From Emydura subglobosa (lineage: Eukaryota > Chordata > Testudines > Chelidae): a stretch of 64,000 nucleotides of DNA. Shown here in pieces: positions 23,131-34,979 of this stretch. The notes below the pieces were generated by a model. The model was not told where the DNA came from. It saw only the letters and a program-made list of their open reading frames with translations, and made no database searches. The number at the start of each line of letters is the position of its first letter. The first letter of the stretch is position 1. Made by a program: the position numbers and the translations under genes. The DNA is taken from the NCBI GenBank assembly GCA_007922225.1, contig ML680098.1, forward strand, positions 186,001 to 250,000. The letters are read 5' to 3'.

Positions 23131-23251
23131 CTGTTTGGGAGAGAGCATTGTCTAATGAATTTAACACTAAACTGAGAGTCAAGAGGCATACAAGATTTCT
23201 CTTTGACATTGGGAACTCTCTGTGCCTCTTTCTTCTTCCTACTGCCTATTT
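23131..23251 (+). repeat. MIR/CORE-type SINE, 5' half (interrupted)
   Basis: 'gagagcattgtctaatgaat', 'aactgagagtcaagagg' and 'ggaactctctgtgcctcttt' follow the head and CORE of the SINE seen whole at 45515-45735. The element stops at 23251 where a hAT MITE has inserted, and resumes at 23523. Confidence 0.75.
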
Positions 23252-23514
23252 CAGGGGTGTCAAATTAACTTGCAATGGCAGGCCACATTGCAATAAGATT
23301 AACTTAAAGGGGATCAGACCCTGGCGGTGTCTTACCGTCCACCGAAAAACCTCTCGTCGTCCTGACTTTCGACAGTGGTTCCCCTGGTATTTCTGGCAGT
23401 AGCCGCTAGGGGCTGAAACTAAGAGCTTGGCGGGCCCTATATGGGCCACAGGGGCCGGACCAAAAAGGTTTGTGGGCTGGATCCGGCCCGCGGGATGCAT
23501 GTTTGACACCCCTG
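23252..23514. mobile_element. hAT MITE nested in a SINE, perfect 13-bp TIRs
   Basis: The ends are 'caggggtgtcaaa' and its exact inverse 'tttgacacccctg'. The 8-bp flanks are 'gcctattt' (23244-23251) and 'gtctattt' (23515-23522), a duplication with one mismatch, diagnostic for hAT. The interior has GC-rich phrases 'ggcgggccctatatggg' and 'ctggatccggcccgcggg'. It is 263 bp long with no transposase frame; the open frames on both strands are incidental. Excising the element rejoins the SINE. Confidence 0.92.
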
Positions 23515-23522
23515 GTCTATTT

Positions 23523-23640
23523 GGATTGTAAGCTCTTCAAGGGCAGAGACTGTCTCTTAGTACACGTTTCTACGGTGCCTAGCATCATGGAGTTCCTTTC
23601 TTGGTTGGGGCCAGTGGGTGCCACTGTATTATAAATAAAC
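23523..23640 (+). repeat. MIR/CORE-type SINE, 3' half (interrupted)
   Basis: 'ggattgtaagctcttcaagg', 'gcagagactgtctcttag', 'acggtgcctagcatcatgg' and 'ggttggggccagtgggtgcc' form the sauropsid-type SINE tail, ending in 'tattataaataa'. It continues the element that starts at 23131. Confidence 0.85.
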
Positions 23641-24279
23641 AGCAATATTCATAATAGATATTTTGGGCCAATAATTGGATATGAAATTGGCAATAAATTA
23701 AGTATCAGCTGCTTGATGAACTCCCCAACTCTTCACATCTTGGCCAAAAAGCTATGCCAAATCCAGACCACGCCCAAAAAAACCTGGCAGTCTCAGGCCA
23801 CCAAATATCTTCTTTTTAAGCCTTACTTCCTTCCATTTTACCCCTCCCAGATTCATTTGGAGTTCAGAGATTCTCTTCAAATCCTTTGCTGTTCCTGAGA
23901 TAATATATATAAATACATAAATCTTCCACCCCAAATCCTCAGGGGTCACCACCCTACTGCTGCTTCCCTCATGTCCATTCTGTCCTGCACTGTGCATCAT
24001 AGGATGGGGCAATTATAATCCCCAGACATCTACAACACCAGCTAACTTTGGACATTTGCTGCAACAAAATGGTGTGAAGCTGTAGCATACGCAAGCCGAG
24101 TCTGAAGTAAAAGATAGAAACATTCTGCTATGTAGCTATTGGGTTCAAACAAGTTAGGAACCAGGAAGAGTGGCATGAAGTTCCCTCATGGCTATTTTGT
24201 CCTTTAAAAATTTTGGATCTAAAGACGTATCTAGAAGGGACCTAAAGATGACAGATCAATTAAATCTGGGGCTAAGAGG
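23641..24279. other. Unique DNA, no gene seen
   Basis: Open frames at 23713-23898 (plus) and 23752-24012 (minus) overlap each other and have no known motifs. Confidence 0.5.
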
Positions 24280-24425
24280 CCTGTTATTTTTATTACACAT
24301 TTTGTATCATGGGAGTGCCTAGAAGCCCTATTCATGGACTATGACCCCATCGTGCTAGATGCTGTACAAAAACAGAATAATAAGATGCTCCTCCCTGCCC
24401 CAAAGAGATTTACAATCTAATTAAA
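24280..24425 (-). repeat. SINE tail (MIR/CORE type), minus strand
   Basis: The plus strand shows the tail in antisense: 'gggagtgcctagaagcccta', 'accccatcgtgctagatgct', 'gtacaaaaacagaata' and 'ctgccccaaagagatttaca' followed by 'atct'. On the minus strand this is the same tail as at 23523-23640 and 45640-45735. Confidence 0.82.
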
Positions 24426-26799
24426 ATCATGATTTGCAATATTAAGTTTACCCTCCCTGGAAATTGGATATGCATATCCATCCCAAATCACTCAATCGAA
24501 CCACCACCTCTCAGGAGCGTATTCTCACACCCAGATCTCAAACTCATGCTGCCCACTGCTAGACTAGCACTCAGCAAACCATTCATCTTCCACATCCTTG
24601 TAGCCAGAGACCCCACGCAGAATGCATTAGTGAAACATGGTTAGATGCCACCATAGATCCTGCACTTGCCCTGCAAGATTCACATTGTTGACTGGCACAG
24701 TAGTGAAGTCCCCTCACCCGAAGACTTGTTTTCTAAGAATACTCTCCAATATTTGCTTAAAGTTCAGTATTTCCAAAAGCATTCTTGCTGAAACTCACTT
24801 CACTAGCATATTCATGGAAAGTGAACATAAATGGGACACAAAGAGAGTTGAAGGGATTTTGTTTAAAAATGGACAGAAATATTCATAGATTCCCGGCTCC
24901 AAGTCATCCTCCTTTCATTTAAACCTCCCATTTAATGAGTGCCAGCATGTCTGCCTGTCTATTAGCTCCCTTGTGATAGGCCAAGCTGTTCAGATAATCA
25001 GAATCCTGCAACATTTGGCTTTGACTGAACATAAGTTGAGCCAGCTGACTTGAAAATTTCAGTGAGATATATGAGGGAATTTGGAGGGTGGGGGTTATCT
25101 GCATTTGATCATTACTCATTTAAATTAAGGATCCTTGCTTAAATTTACCACATTAAAAATAAGTGTGTGATGAGCCCTGCTGTCAAGTACACATTCTGCC
25201 CCCTGAGTACTCTATGGCCGCATGGTTTTCAGTAGCAACTTTTAGAAGTTGAATCTGCAGTTCCGTTCTACATATACAACTAGCAACTCAGACGTCTCTC
25301 ATTCCGTTTTCCCTGTGTCAGTGAAGAAGGGTCTAGACATTGTCCTCTCAGATGCACTAGGCCACACTATAGACTAAATCAATTACTGCACCCGCTTTTG
25401 ATTTTTAACAAGTAGATCATGTAAAATAAGCTGCAATGGCATGTATGTTAACAACAGCTTGAAAAATAACCCCAGCATCTTCTCATTGGAAATTAATTCT
25501 ACTGATTTGAGCAGCCATCCTTTCCATCCTCAGAAATAGCTAGTGGTGCCTGGGATTCTTAACAGCACACGAGAGGACCTCCTTATTTTGGTTTCCAGTC
25601 AGGTGCTTCTCTCAGTCACTAAACTGAATGAAAAAAAACAAAAGAGAATAAATAGTTTACACCAGTAATAAAGCCTCCTTAGGTGGGAGGGCTAGAGTCC
25701 TGAAGGCTCACATGGTTGTGCCTGATCTCTCAGGTGGATTTACTAGGGAGTGTATAACCTCATGACCTTCCCTAATGGGTTGTTAGTAGGACCAGCTGCC
25801 AAGGGAAGGAAGGAAGGAAGGTGAGCTTAACATCCAAGTTCTCAAATCCCAGGCCAATTTCATGGCCCATATTCTTTTTAATTTTTTACGTCCACTGGTT
25901 TCCCTAACATCATCATCATGGAGGCTTCTCCCATCGTCCTTTACAGTTTGTACTTTACATGGCCAAAGAAGATCCTCGAAAGGAATCAGCATTCAAGTAA
26001 CTTGAGGACAATGTTTTTAATCTGTGTGTAATAGTGTTTCACCAATTTCAGGTGTTCTGGTCTGATTTGAATGAAGGCCTTAACAACCATTTTTTCCTAA
26101 CACGTTACAAATTGAAAATTAAAATTGACAGGTACAGTCACAGAACGTTTAATGATCATTTCAAAGGCTGATGAATTAGGTGAAATCAAAACCTAGTTTT
26201 TGATTCAGTAGGTGACATCCTTTCCCAGCTCCTATCCAATGTCTTAGCATGCTGTTAGGAGGCCTCTGTTGTTTCATACAACCTATACCCCTAACCATCT
26301 GTGACCATTAATGAGCCCATGGGTCTTTTCAGTAGGAAGAGGAACATTAGCCCGCACTTCCAGTCCAAGTTCTCATTTTGGTAAGTATTTTGCATTTTGG
26401 CTACCAACATTCCCCCTCAAGTTTTCCACAGATATGGTGTTCTTCTTCACTTCTTCTTCTAAAGTGTATCATTCATGTATGTTTATAAACCATTTTGGGA
26501 TCTTCAGAAGATTTATTGCTAAAATGAAATATTTTAGGGTAACATTTTGAGAAACAAACATGAAACCTTCCAAGCTCTGCATAGTTTGCCCATTAAGTCT
26601 GCTTTGCATTCGGAGTCATACACACTTTTTCCAGGTAGTGTAAAAGTTAGTTTGTCCAAAGAGTTAGATTGGGTCCTTTCTGCTTAACAATAAAGACCCA
26701 TTGACTGAACTCAAACAATTTACAAACAAAATATGAAAGGGAAATAAAAATTTCCCTTAATAGAAAACAATAATGATTCTTCCATCTATCTCAGGCCTG
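24426..26799. other. Unique DNA, no credible gene
   Basis: Several frames of 60-85 codons occur. One on the minus strand (25783-25992) has a charged, non-low-complexity peptide containing 'FEDLLWPCKV' but is preceded immediately by an in-frame stop and has no convincing homology. A (GAAG)n patch lies at 25802-25820. Confidence 0.45.
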
Positions 26800-27054
26800 A
26801 TCATCAATACAAAGATAAGCCAGCATAGCTGTGCTGGCCACAGATGTGGGGGGAAAAAATCATATGCCCCTTGCAAACATGGCTATGCTGGCTAAGACAG
26901 TGGTGTAGACACAACTATGCTGAAAGAAGAGAGCTAGTGTCAGCATAGTTAATATCTTCCAGGGAGGTGGTATTACTATGCTAGCCAAACTCCTCTGTCA
27001 GCATACACTTTGTCTTTACTAGGGAGCCATGCCATGCCTGCATAGACAGATATG
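26800..27054. mobile_element. Diverged MITE of the 'agcatagctatgctgg' type
   Basis: Several inverted copies of an 'agcatagc/gctatgctgg' motif occur (26823, 26881, 26941, 26975), with 'ggtgtagacacaac' (26902) and 'gcctgcatagacag' (27038). They suggest one long or two short DNA elements of the 'gtctacac' group. Ends and target duplication are not clear. Confidence 0.5.
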
Positions 27055-27345
27055 GCCTTCGGTATTTATATAGCCCCATTTCCACAATATCTAAGTGTCT
27101 CACAATCAATAATGTTTTTATCTTCAAAAACAGTCCTGTGAGGTAGGAAATGATCAATCCCCATTTTACAGATGGTGAACTGAGGCACATAGAGGCTAAA
27201 GTATGTCTACCCTGAAAAAACTACACCCCTGAGAGATGTAGCTATGCCAATGTAAGTTCCCAGTGTAGACCAGCCCTAAGTTACTTGCCAAAGATCACAC
27301 AGAAGCCTGCACAGAGGTCTTCCAAAATGTAGGCGAAGGTCTTTG
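27055..27345 (-). repeat. MIR-type SINE, minus strand, split by a MITE
   Basis: The plus strand carries the antisense SINE: tail 'atttatatagccccatttcc', then 'cctgtgaggtaggaaatg', 'ccccattttacagatggtg' and 'aactgaggcacatagaggc'. An insert at 27200-27276 follows, then 'gttacttgccaaagatcac' and the head. Without the insert, '...gaggctaa' joins directly to 'gttacttgcc...', restoring the normal CORE. Confidence 0.85.
27200..27276. mobile_element. 77-bp MITE nested in a MIR, TAA target duplication
   Basis: TAA precedes (27197-27199) and follows (27277-27279) the insert. The ends are 'agtatgtctaccctg' and, as reverse complement, 'gggctggtctacactgg', an imperfect terminal inverted repeat sharing 'gtctac'. 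A TWA duplication points to the PIF/Harbinger superfamily. Its position inside the SINE CORE makes both boundaries unambiguous. Confidence 0.8.
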
Positions 27346-27353
27346 CCACTTAC

Positions 27354-27650
27354 GGCCTGGTCTCCACTTGAAAATTAGGTCAGTTTAACTATGTCGATCA
27401 GGGATGTGAAAAATCCACACCTCAGAGCGGCATTGTTCAGATGACCCAAGTACCCATGTAGACAGTACTAGGTTGATGGACACATTCTTCCGTCAACCTC
27501 ACCACTGCCTCATGGGGGGGGGGGGGATTATGTATGCCAATGAAAGAATCCCTCCTATCTGTGCAGGTAGTGTCTACACTGAATCACTACAGTGGCATAG
27601 GTGCAATGGCACTGCTGTGCTGCTGTAGCATTTTAAGTGTAGACAAGTCC
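27354..27650. mobile_element. Full-length MITE, about 297 bp, 'gtctacactt' ends
   Basis: The left end 'ggcctggtctccacttgaaa' pairs with the right end, whose reverse complement is 'ggacttgtctacacttaaaa'. Internal phrases 'ggtcagtttaactatgtcg', 'catgtagacagtactaggtt' and 'taggtagtgtctacactg'-like sequence match a turtle family as I remember it. It contains a 13-base G run (27514-27526). No target duplication is certain. The 100-codon frame at 27534-27836 starts inside and is not a transposase. Confidence 0.78.
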
Positions 27651-29282
27651 TTCTTCTCTTCACCTAGGTGTAGTCATGCTGCCTGTTACACTAGCTTCCG
27701 TGTAGACTTTACCAACTATGCTCGCCGGCCTTCAATCAGTTCTTTGTGGATGGACCTTTGCACCTGTGCAGAGTCCCAGTCAATCAGAGGTCTGCTTGAG
27801 TGGATCATATCACAGGAGTGGTGCATATTGTACTGAACTCACTTCACATATCACTGTAAGTGCAGCCACCCCTGTTGCACAGTGTGGCAAGAACTCAACA
27901 GAACACAACAACATGACAATACCTGAGTAGAAGAATACTACATCCAAATGTGAACACAGGCAATATTTATGCAGAGTGTTGTAGTCAAGTGGTCATCAAG
28001 GGATTAACTGGGTTACTCAGAATATTGTGGGTTGTATCCATTATCCACTCCTTCCTTACTTCCTCTTTTAGTTACTATGTGTTTACCCTCCATTCTGTTT
28101 GTATATAATTGAATAAAGCAGCATGTTCCCATATTGCAGTAGTGGGAAAATGTTTTTTTGTGCACAGAATGGTCCCTTTACAAAAAGGCTAATTAGAAAA
28201 ATGGAATTTGGCCAGAACAGACTAGTCATTAAGGGTATTTTTCCCAAGACAAGTGGTCAAGAACTTGGTTTTATGTCTCATCATTTAATCAATGTTTTAG
28301 GTATAAAGTAAGAAATAAAGGTCTTCAGATTTCTAAGTCTAAATGCCAATTCTTCTACTGTGTGTAATATTTCTTCTACATGGGACACCTTTGTTCCTTG
28401 AGTAACAGGATGGCTATATGGAGAGTGCACCATAACATTATGAAACAAATAGAGATAGATTAATGGCTGAATATACATTTAAAGGGATGGTTGTGAGTCT
28501 GTCCTATTGCTGATTTAATTAACACCACTTAAAATACATCAGGAAGAGAGAATAGCGGCAAGATGGAGCACTTCATAAATTTCAACAGCAGCATTACCTC
28601 AAACACTTCAGAACTGTATTGTGTGCTGTTCCACCAGCACCTTCTACACAAAGTTCTTTTCTGTTAGGTGCAAATGCACCAACTCTATTTATAGCATCTA
28701 CTTGCTAACAGCCCACATTATTTGTAACGTACAACAAAGAAGCCACTTGCTTGTATTAACACTCACTCTCTGTTGGGAAAGGGAATGTCTCTTTATACTT
28801 TTATTACCTTAGAGGAGAAAATACAAATCAAATCTCTTCACTGGGACATTAAACTAGCTTAACAATGTCTAGAATTCAGTAACTGGATTCCCATAAATTG
28901 TTCTTTTTGAAGGTGATATTCCTATCTGCCTAAATTAACAAATGATAAATAGATCAAAGCTGTTGATCTTTAGCCAGAAAAATCTCACTCTTCACTTCAG
29001 AAGATGTTTAAATTAAATATGCTATGCAATATTAGTTCCTAGGAAGCAATCTGATTCTAGCCCCAGAGTTCTGTCAAACAAAAGGTTAAGATACACATAA
29101 TCTGTTTAGGTATTTCTCTCAAATTGAGTTGACTTAGATGGTATGTGTGTGTGGGACAATGATCTACGTTCCTCAACATTATCTCCAAACCACTTGTAAT
29201 AGGATTAATGTATGGTTCAGAAACACTAAGTGGTAGAATAAAATACAAAAAAAAACCTCTGTATACATATACAAACACGCCC

Positions 29283-29284
<2 letters not shown>
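27651..29284. other. Unique DNA, no gene seen
   Basis: Short frames at 27718-27930, 28123-28311 and 28621-28812 have no recognised domains. No repeat of known type. Confidence 0.45.

Positions 29285-29314
<30 letters not shown>
29285..29314. repeat. (AC)15 microsatellite
   Basis: Fifteen uninterrupted AC units. The open frames that cross it on both strands encode Thr-His or Cys-Val runs and are artefacts. It is likely to be length-polymorphic. Confidence 0.97.
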
Positions 29315-29318
<4 letters not shown>

Positions 29319-31737
29319 CACTTTGCAAAAGAATTGGATACAATTAGCTTCAGTATGAGAGACTCAGGTATATTGGCTGCAATTAAAACTCAATAAAAAA
29401 ACATTTAGAAGAAGCGATTCTTTGTCATTTTTGGGTTAAAGAAGTTTTCACAGTTAAATGAAAGAAAACAAGACATCAGATGGCCCTGAGCAAAGCAGGA
29501 TATTGTTAATAAAGACAGAGAGACACTATGTAGACAATGAAGATTGTCCCCTTCCCTCCCTTTATCTACTTTGTGTATTACGATGAATCTGGTATTTTGG
29601 TATATTTGTTGTATTTGGAAAAAATAATAAAAAATTACAAATAAAAAAGGACAGAGGTACTAACTAAGTAAATGAAGCAAATGGTAAGCTTGTATTGAAG
29701 AATGCTTTCTTTAAATGAATTCTTTCAGAATAGATTTAAGTTGCATCATATATATCAGGCAATTCTTATGTAGATGAAACACAGATCATTAAATGCTCAG
29801 AGTAAGCCTATCCACACAAGAAACTATTGAATAATCAAAAAATCATTCTTTTTCCAACTTCCTAGATGCAAAACAGAATGTACAGCTAACTGAAAATAAC
29901 TCTTCAATTCAATGAAGTACAGAGATGTGTGAGAGAGAGAGTCCATGTGTGTGAGTTAAAGATGATATTTCACATAGAGAGTTACTTAATCAAAACCAGG
30001 CAAAACGTTATTCCCACCAGTACATGAACTGAAGTGTGACAGTGGAATGAAGCAGATAAAATGTACGACCATAGGAACACCCATGTCCCTTAGTATTAGG
30101 AGTACTTTAAATTAACCTTTCATGGAAGTAGTACCCTTTGAGGATGGCTGCCCTGGTTTTCTAACATAGTAGACATTGGATCAGCTCAAACTCACTCTTC
30201 CCTAGATTACCTTTATTATTAATTTAAAAAAGAACAAAGCAAACCTTAGCCTTAGATTTCTTTTGAGCTTGGCTCTTCATTGAGGTTTTTCCAAAAGGAC
30301 CCCTTTTTGGGCTCATGATTGAGACTAATAAGACCCCTCCGGGTCTGGCTTCCAGGATGAGCCAGCACAAGAATTTTGCAAGTCTGTTCACTGTCCTCTT
30401 ATACACAGTAAAATTAATATCTTGATCGTTCAAAGGTATCTTTAAAACCTTCATATGTTTTAGCCTAGTGGGAAATCACTGATCATTTGGAACCATCTAC
30501 TAAATCCACTGCAGATTTGATGGACATTAAGAACATTAGGTAAACAGAGCTCATGACCTTTCAATAAACAGGCATGTGTATTATTTATTACAGAGCATTT
30601 AGGGGGAATGCCTTAAAAAGATCATCCAAACTGGTGCCAGTAACAGCCAGAAGAATTTTTTTTAAAAAACCCCAACACTGTAGATTCTACTCATGCTAAA
30701 TTTGGGCAGTAAATCAAAAACTGAACATGGGATCCAAATGAATTCTGCATCCTATAGCTGGAGCTGCAGGGAATAGTTTGCCAAAGATTCAAAGTCTGGT
30801 GAATAAGCCCCTAAAGACTCACTTGGAAAAGCTTGAAAACTCACTGGCATTTTCCCATCAGGCCTGGAATGAAAAGCAAACCTGAGAGCTGCCAATATTT
30901 ATCTCCCTACATTTGGAGACTCTGTGGTTTTTATCTGTGGAGGCGACTGGCTAGGGAAGGGGGGCAAAAAGACACTGAGAGACCAGAACAAACATTTAAC
31001 AGATCAGTTTTTTTTTTCCACTGAGACCTCTTTGCTGACGTTAATTAAGATTTCTCAAAGGTTATGCACTTGAAGAGGTTTGTTTTCTTTTAGTTCTTAA
31101 AGAGCTTACTCACTAGGAGACAAATTCTGCTCTGTTCAGCATGGTGCATTAGGGAGTGTGGGATGGGAAGAAGAGGGTGTAGCGAGCCTCATACCCCAAT
31201 TATCTCAAATTAGCACTCAGGACAGCTCTAGGAGAGAGCCCGAGCTCCTTTATTCATGTTTTTAGGCTCAATGGCCCAAAAGCAGCACAGCCAGTCAATT
31301 GGGCTTTTGTGCAACTTAAAACTTACGCAGCACATCAGCATGAGCTGTGAAGAGTACCCTCTGCAAAGCACCTCTCTCCTGCCCTGAACCGCCATCCCCA
31401 CAGTACTCACAGCCTGATGGCTCCTGCACAAAACATGCAGTCAGCATTGGATGATGACTCTCAACCCATAGCTCTAGTTAGTAAGAGCAGGATTTAGCAC
31501 TCTGGTACAATCATGGTGAAAGCCATATTAATACCTAGCTAGGGCTTATTTATCAAATCTACCTTAGTTTCCTACCCTCTGTCCAGGAGAGTAACTAACA
31601 CCCCCGAGTCTGAACTGAATCCTGTTGCTCTCAATTAGATACCAAGGAAAGGAATCCGTTTCAATCAATCAAATTAACAGTTTGATTAAGATACTGATGA
31701 TTTACTTCACAAGAGGAAACCAACTAGGGCATTTTAT
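29315..31737. other. Unique DNA, no gene seen
   Basis: AT-rich with the odd T run (31011-31018). A 76-codon minus-strand frame (30224-30454) and 63-67 codon frames at 30833 and 31228 show no known motif. Confidence 0.5.
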
Positions 31738-31812
31738 GGTCTGATTTTCAGAGGTGCTGAGCAGTTGCAACACCCACCTTGGTCCCTGGGAGCTGCATCT
31801 CAGAGGATCAAG
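31738..31812. mobile_element. Palindromic MITE, 'ctgattttcagaggtgctga' type
   Basis: The left arm is 'gtctgattttcagaggtgct' followed by 'gagcag'. The far side keeps 'gggagctgcatctcagagg', a decayed inverse. Same group as 18099, 50757 and 53521. Confidence 0.5.
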
Positions 31813-34800
31813 TCTATTATCGTTCAGAGGCCAACTCGTAACGGAGGTAGTGGCTCAGCCATCTTTTTTCTCCCAAGTCCAAACACGCCTTTGACCGGCC
31901 TCAGATTCCTACACAGGATAGGAGAATTGCTTGATAGAGCTATGGAAAACTCTCCTGTTTCAGCTTGCAGGAGCCCAGAGAAACATTTGGTTTTTTGACT
32001 CCCACGGTTCTAGTCTCCCGGGGGTATCACTGTATTTAGCTCAAACAAACCAGAAAATGAAGTTTAACCAGAAATCGCCACAGGGTATGGGAAATCACAA
32101 AGGAAAGACACCCATTGACTTCAACAGACGTTGAGATCAGGCATTCAGAAAAGTAAGTACTAGTTTACGCTTCACATATCCTTTGAAAACCAGTTGTGTC
32201 CTCCTTCCACATCCCAAACAGGAAGCAATATTCCTAAATACCTATTTCCAATATCACATGCATTACCAGTCTTTTAATCAGACTCCCAATCCATAGATTC
32301 AGAGATTTGTTTCGACAAGATAGCTAGGCAATCCCAGGGCACTGGCTGCCAAGACCATCAATACAACTTATTAATAAAGAAATTACAAAAACAGGCTGAA
32401 AAGTTAAATACCAAATTCAGATGCAGATATAGTTATTCATCAACATCCCCAGTATTGTTTTTAAAAAGGCCATATTTAAAACTTATCATGAACAGCTTTC
32501 AGAACTACGCACACACACACACTTACTATAACCCATAACTTACACTATCTTAATCGGCTGTGTCCCTTGCATACCTTGATTTTGCAAGTTGTTCTGCACC
32601 CACACAGAGCGATCAGAAACAAGACTGGGCCCTTATAGTGCACACTTCATGCACTTATAATTACTGCTAATAAAGAAAGTGAATTTAACTGTCATCTATT
32701 CCATTTATCATTATTAAAAGTAAGTAACTAAAATTCACTTTTCTATTGTGCCACTATGGACTTTCTGAAGAGAAAAATACAACAGAATTCTAGCAGGATC
32801 ACATTTTTACAGCTATGTGTCATCTTTACCTCTGTCTCTCTCTAAGAGATTATCACACTAGATTTTCTTGAAAAGTGGAGAAAATTAGACTGTCAACTTT
32901 GCCTCATTCTCTCTCAAACGCCGAACTTCTTTTTATTTTAAATACTTGCTCCGCCCCCCCCCCACATCTTTCTGATAAAATGTTCTTTGTATTCCACTGC
33001 ATCATAGTGCTTTAGAGTGACGAGACATTTACAGGTATCTCAGACAGACAGCCAAAGCTGTGTGATCAGTATCTCTCAGTTATATTTTGAGGATGGGTTA
33101 TATCTTTGTATTTGTGCTTGTATTTGACACTACACAAAAACTGGCTTTTGCTAGAAAAGCTGAACATTCTCTTCTCCTCTCCCCCCACCATATCTATTTA
33201 ACCAGCAGGACATCTCCCCTAGAATAGAAAGAAGATTGTGTGCATGTGTAAAAGCACAAACCACCAGAAACTAAAACTAGTTATGGGAGAACCTCAAAAG
33301 GGTCAGAAGTTTGGGTTTGGTTGGAATAAATATTAAAAAAAAAAATGCAGATGTTTCTCTGAGCCTCTCTCATCTGCAAAAATTTGGCAGAAGATCTCAT
33401 GAGAACAGTCTCTCTCTGATGTTGCCAGTACTTTCTGCTTCCCATTAGGCTGAGATAATAAGCCTTATAGTATTATAGCATGTCCAGCCCCATTGGGAAC
33501 TGGGAAATACAGAGACTGTGTGAAAGTTCATGGAATATCACAATGGTTCAGGAAGGAAGTGTTTTATTTTTTCGGAATGGGTTTGCCCATTAGATCTGGT
33601 CTTAAAGCTAAAAGACAGACCTAAAATATGGCAAGAGTGCAATGTGTGGCATCAAAAGCATGGGAACTGGATGTTCAGAGAGAAACAGTCATAGTGTGGC
33701 ATATACTCCACTACTCCTGAATTGTTCTCAGGGCAGGAGTATAGTTGGGGGACTTAAAAGCCACATTTGTGGTCCCCATATTCTTGGCTTATCTCAAACC
33801 AAAATTAGTTCAGTCTTTCCATGCTGCTCAAATAACCCCCTGCCGCCAGATGGCAGAAGTATTCCCCAGGGGCTGGTTCTACCAGTTATACACCATAAAG
33901 GGGTTGGAACAGAACACAGAAACTAGATTAGTGTGTTGACTTGGGAAAGACTAGACTGCTGGCTTTGTAACAGTCTTTTGAGTGACTCATACTTATTATT
34001 CAAGCTTTTTCTTCTTCTGAAGTTTATAGATGATGCTTTAGGACATGCTTTTCAGCCTGTCCTTATCAGCCCTTCCTTGTTGAAAGAAGATAGATTGTTA
34101 GAGGAATGTAATTAGGATCAATAGGCTGATAATATAGCTAAAATAGAAAATTTAGGCTGGCTATTAGTTCTCACCTTAGGAAATATTTCCTATCACCCTG
34201 TGGAATATTCTACAGATGGGAGTGGCAGAAGGTCCATCACAGGTAATTTAAAACTGGACAGGGTCCAGTCTTGCAAGATGCTAAGTGCCTCTTATTCAAT
34301 TTATGTTATTCTGAGGAACACTCTGAATCTTGTGGGATCAGGTCCTTCTTATTTCAGTTTTAAGTGACTAGGGAATATTCCCCAATACAGCATCTTTTTT
34401 CTGTTCAGTGCAGTCCTCAAGGACTAAAGTTATTTGCGTCACCTTCAATAGAGGAGAACAGATTGCATACAAGCCAGACAAGGAAGTTAAACCTGTAACC
34501 TAGATGCTCCTCATTATTATGCTCATTTCTTAGCACTTTACATCCCTCCAGGGTTGGCATTACTTCCAGAAATGCTTCTCACATAACCACCTTCATGCCT
34601 TCTTCCACACCACTCCAACATGTGGTATAATTTATCCAACTCAATGCACAACTCCAACACCTTTTCAGATTATTTCTCAAGCCTCACTTCTACTGCCATA
34701 CATGTACTAAAACTACCTAATGATAATGGGTTAGCAGATAACATGTTAAACATTTAATTTTCACTTATTAAAAAACATGTATGTCTAATGTATGTAACCA

Positions 34801-34911
34801 TGTGTTCTGACAACTGTGAACCTAGCCGCCCTCTACATTGTATACTACATCCACCAGTTAAGTCTTTCTTATTTTATAAAAACTCATGTGGTTGGAATAG
34901 AGACCAATTTT
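31813..34911. other. Unique DNA, no gene seen
   Basis: Three kilobases with only a short (AC)n patch near 32509-32522, a C run (32954-32962) and a 10-base A run near 33336. A phrase 'acccattgacttcaacag' at 32110 resembles the core of the small palindromic elements but has no arms. Open frames at 31765, 31931, 33642, 33745 and 33933 are unrecognised. Confidence 0.5.
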
Positions 34912-34962
34912 TATGTATGTATACAGCATCCAGAACAATGGGGCCCTGATCCTGACTGGGGA
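34912..34962 (+). repeat. SINE tail fragment (MIR/CORE type)
   Basis: 'acagcatccagaacaatggg' followed by 'gccctgatcctgactgggg' is the tail phrase 'gcctagcacaatggggccctgatcctg' with few changes. It runs into a T run at 34964-34979. The head is not seen upstream. Confidence 0.7.
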
Positions 34963-34979
34963 CTTTTTTTTTTTTTTTT

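Noticed and set aside
27534..27836. 100-codon frame as a transposase
   Set aside because: It starts within the right half of a MITE and continues into unique DNA; no catalytic residues or transposase similarity.
29285..29314. CRISPR-like or other array
   Set aside because: It is a simple dinucleotide repeat; there are no spaced direct repeats anywhere in the window.
29057..29396. Open frames on both strands with Cys-Val and Thr-His runs
   Set aside because: They are translations of the (AC)15 microsatellite.
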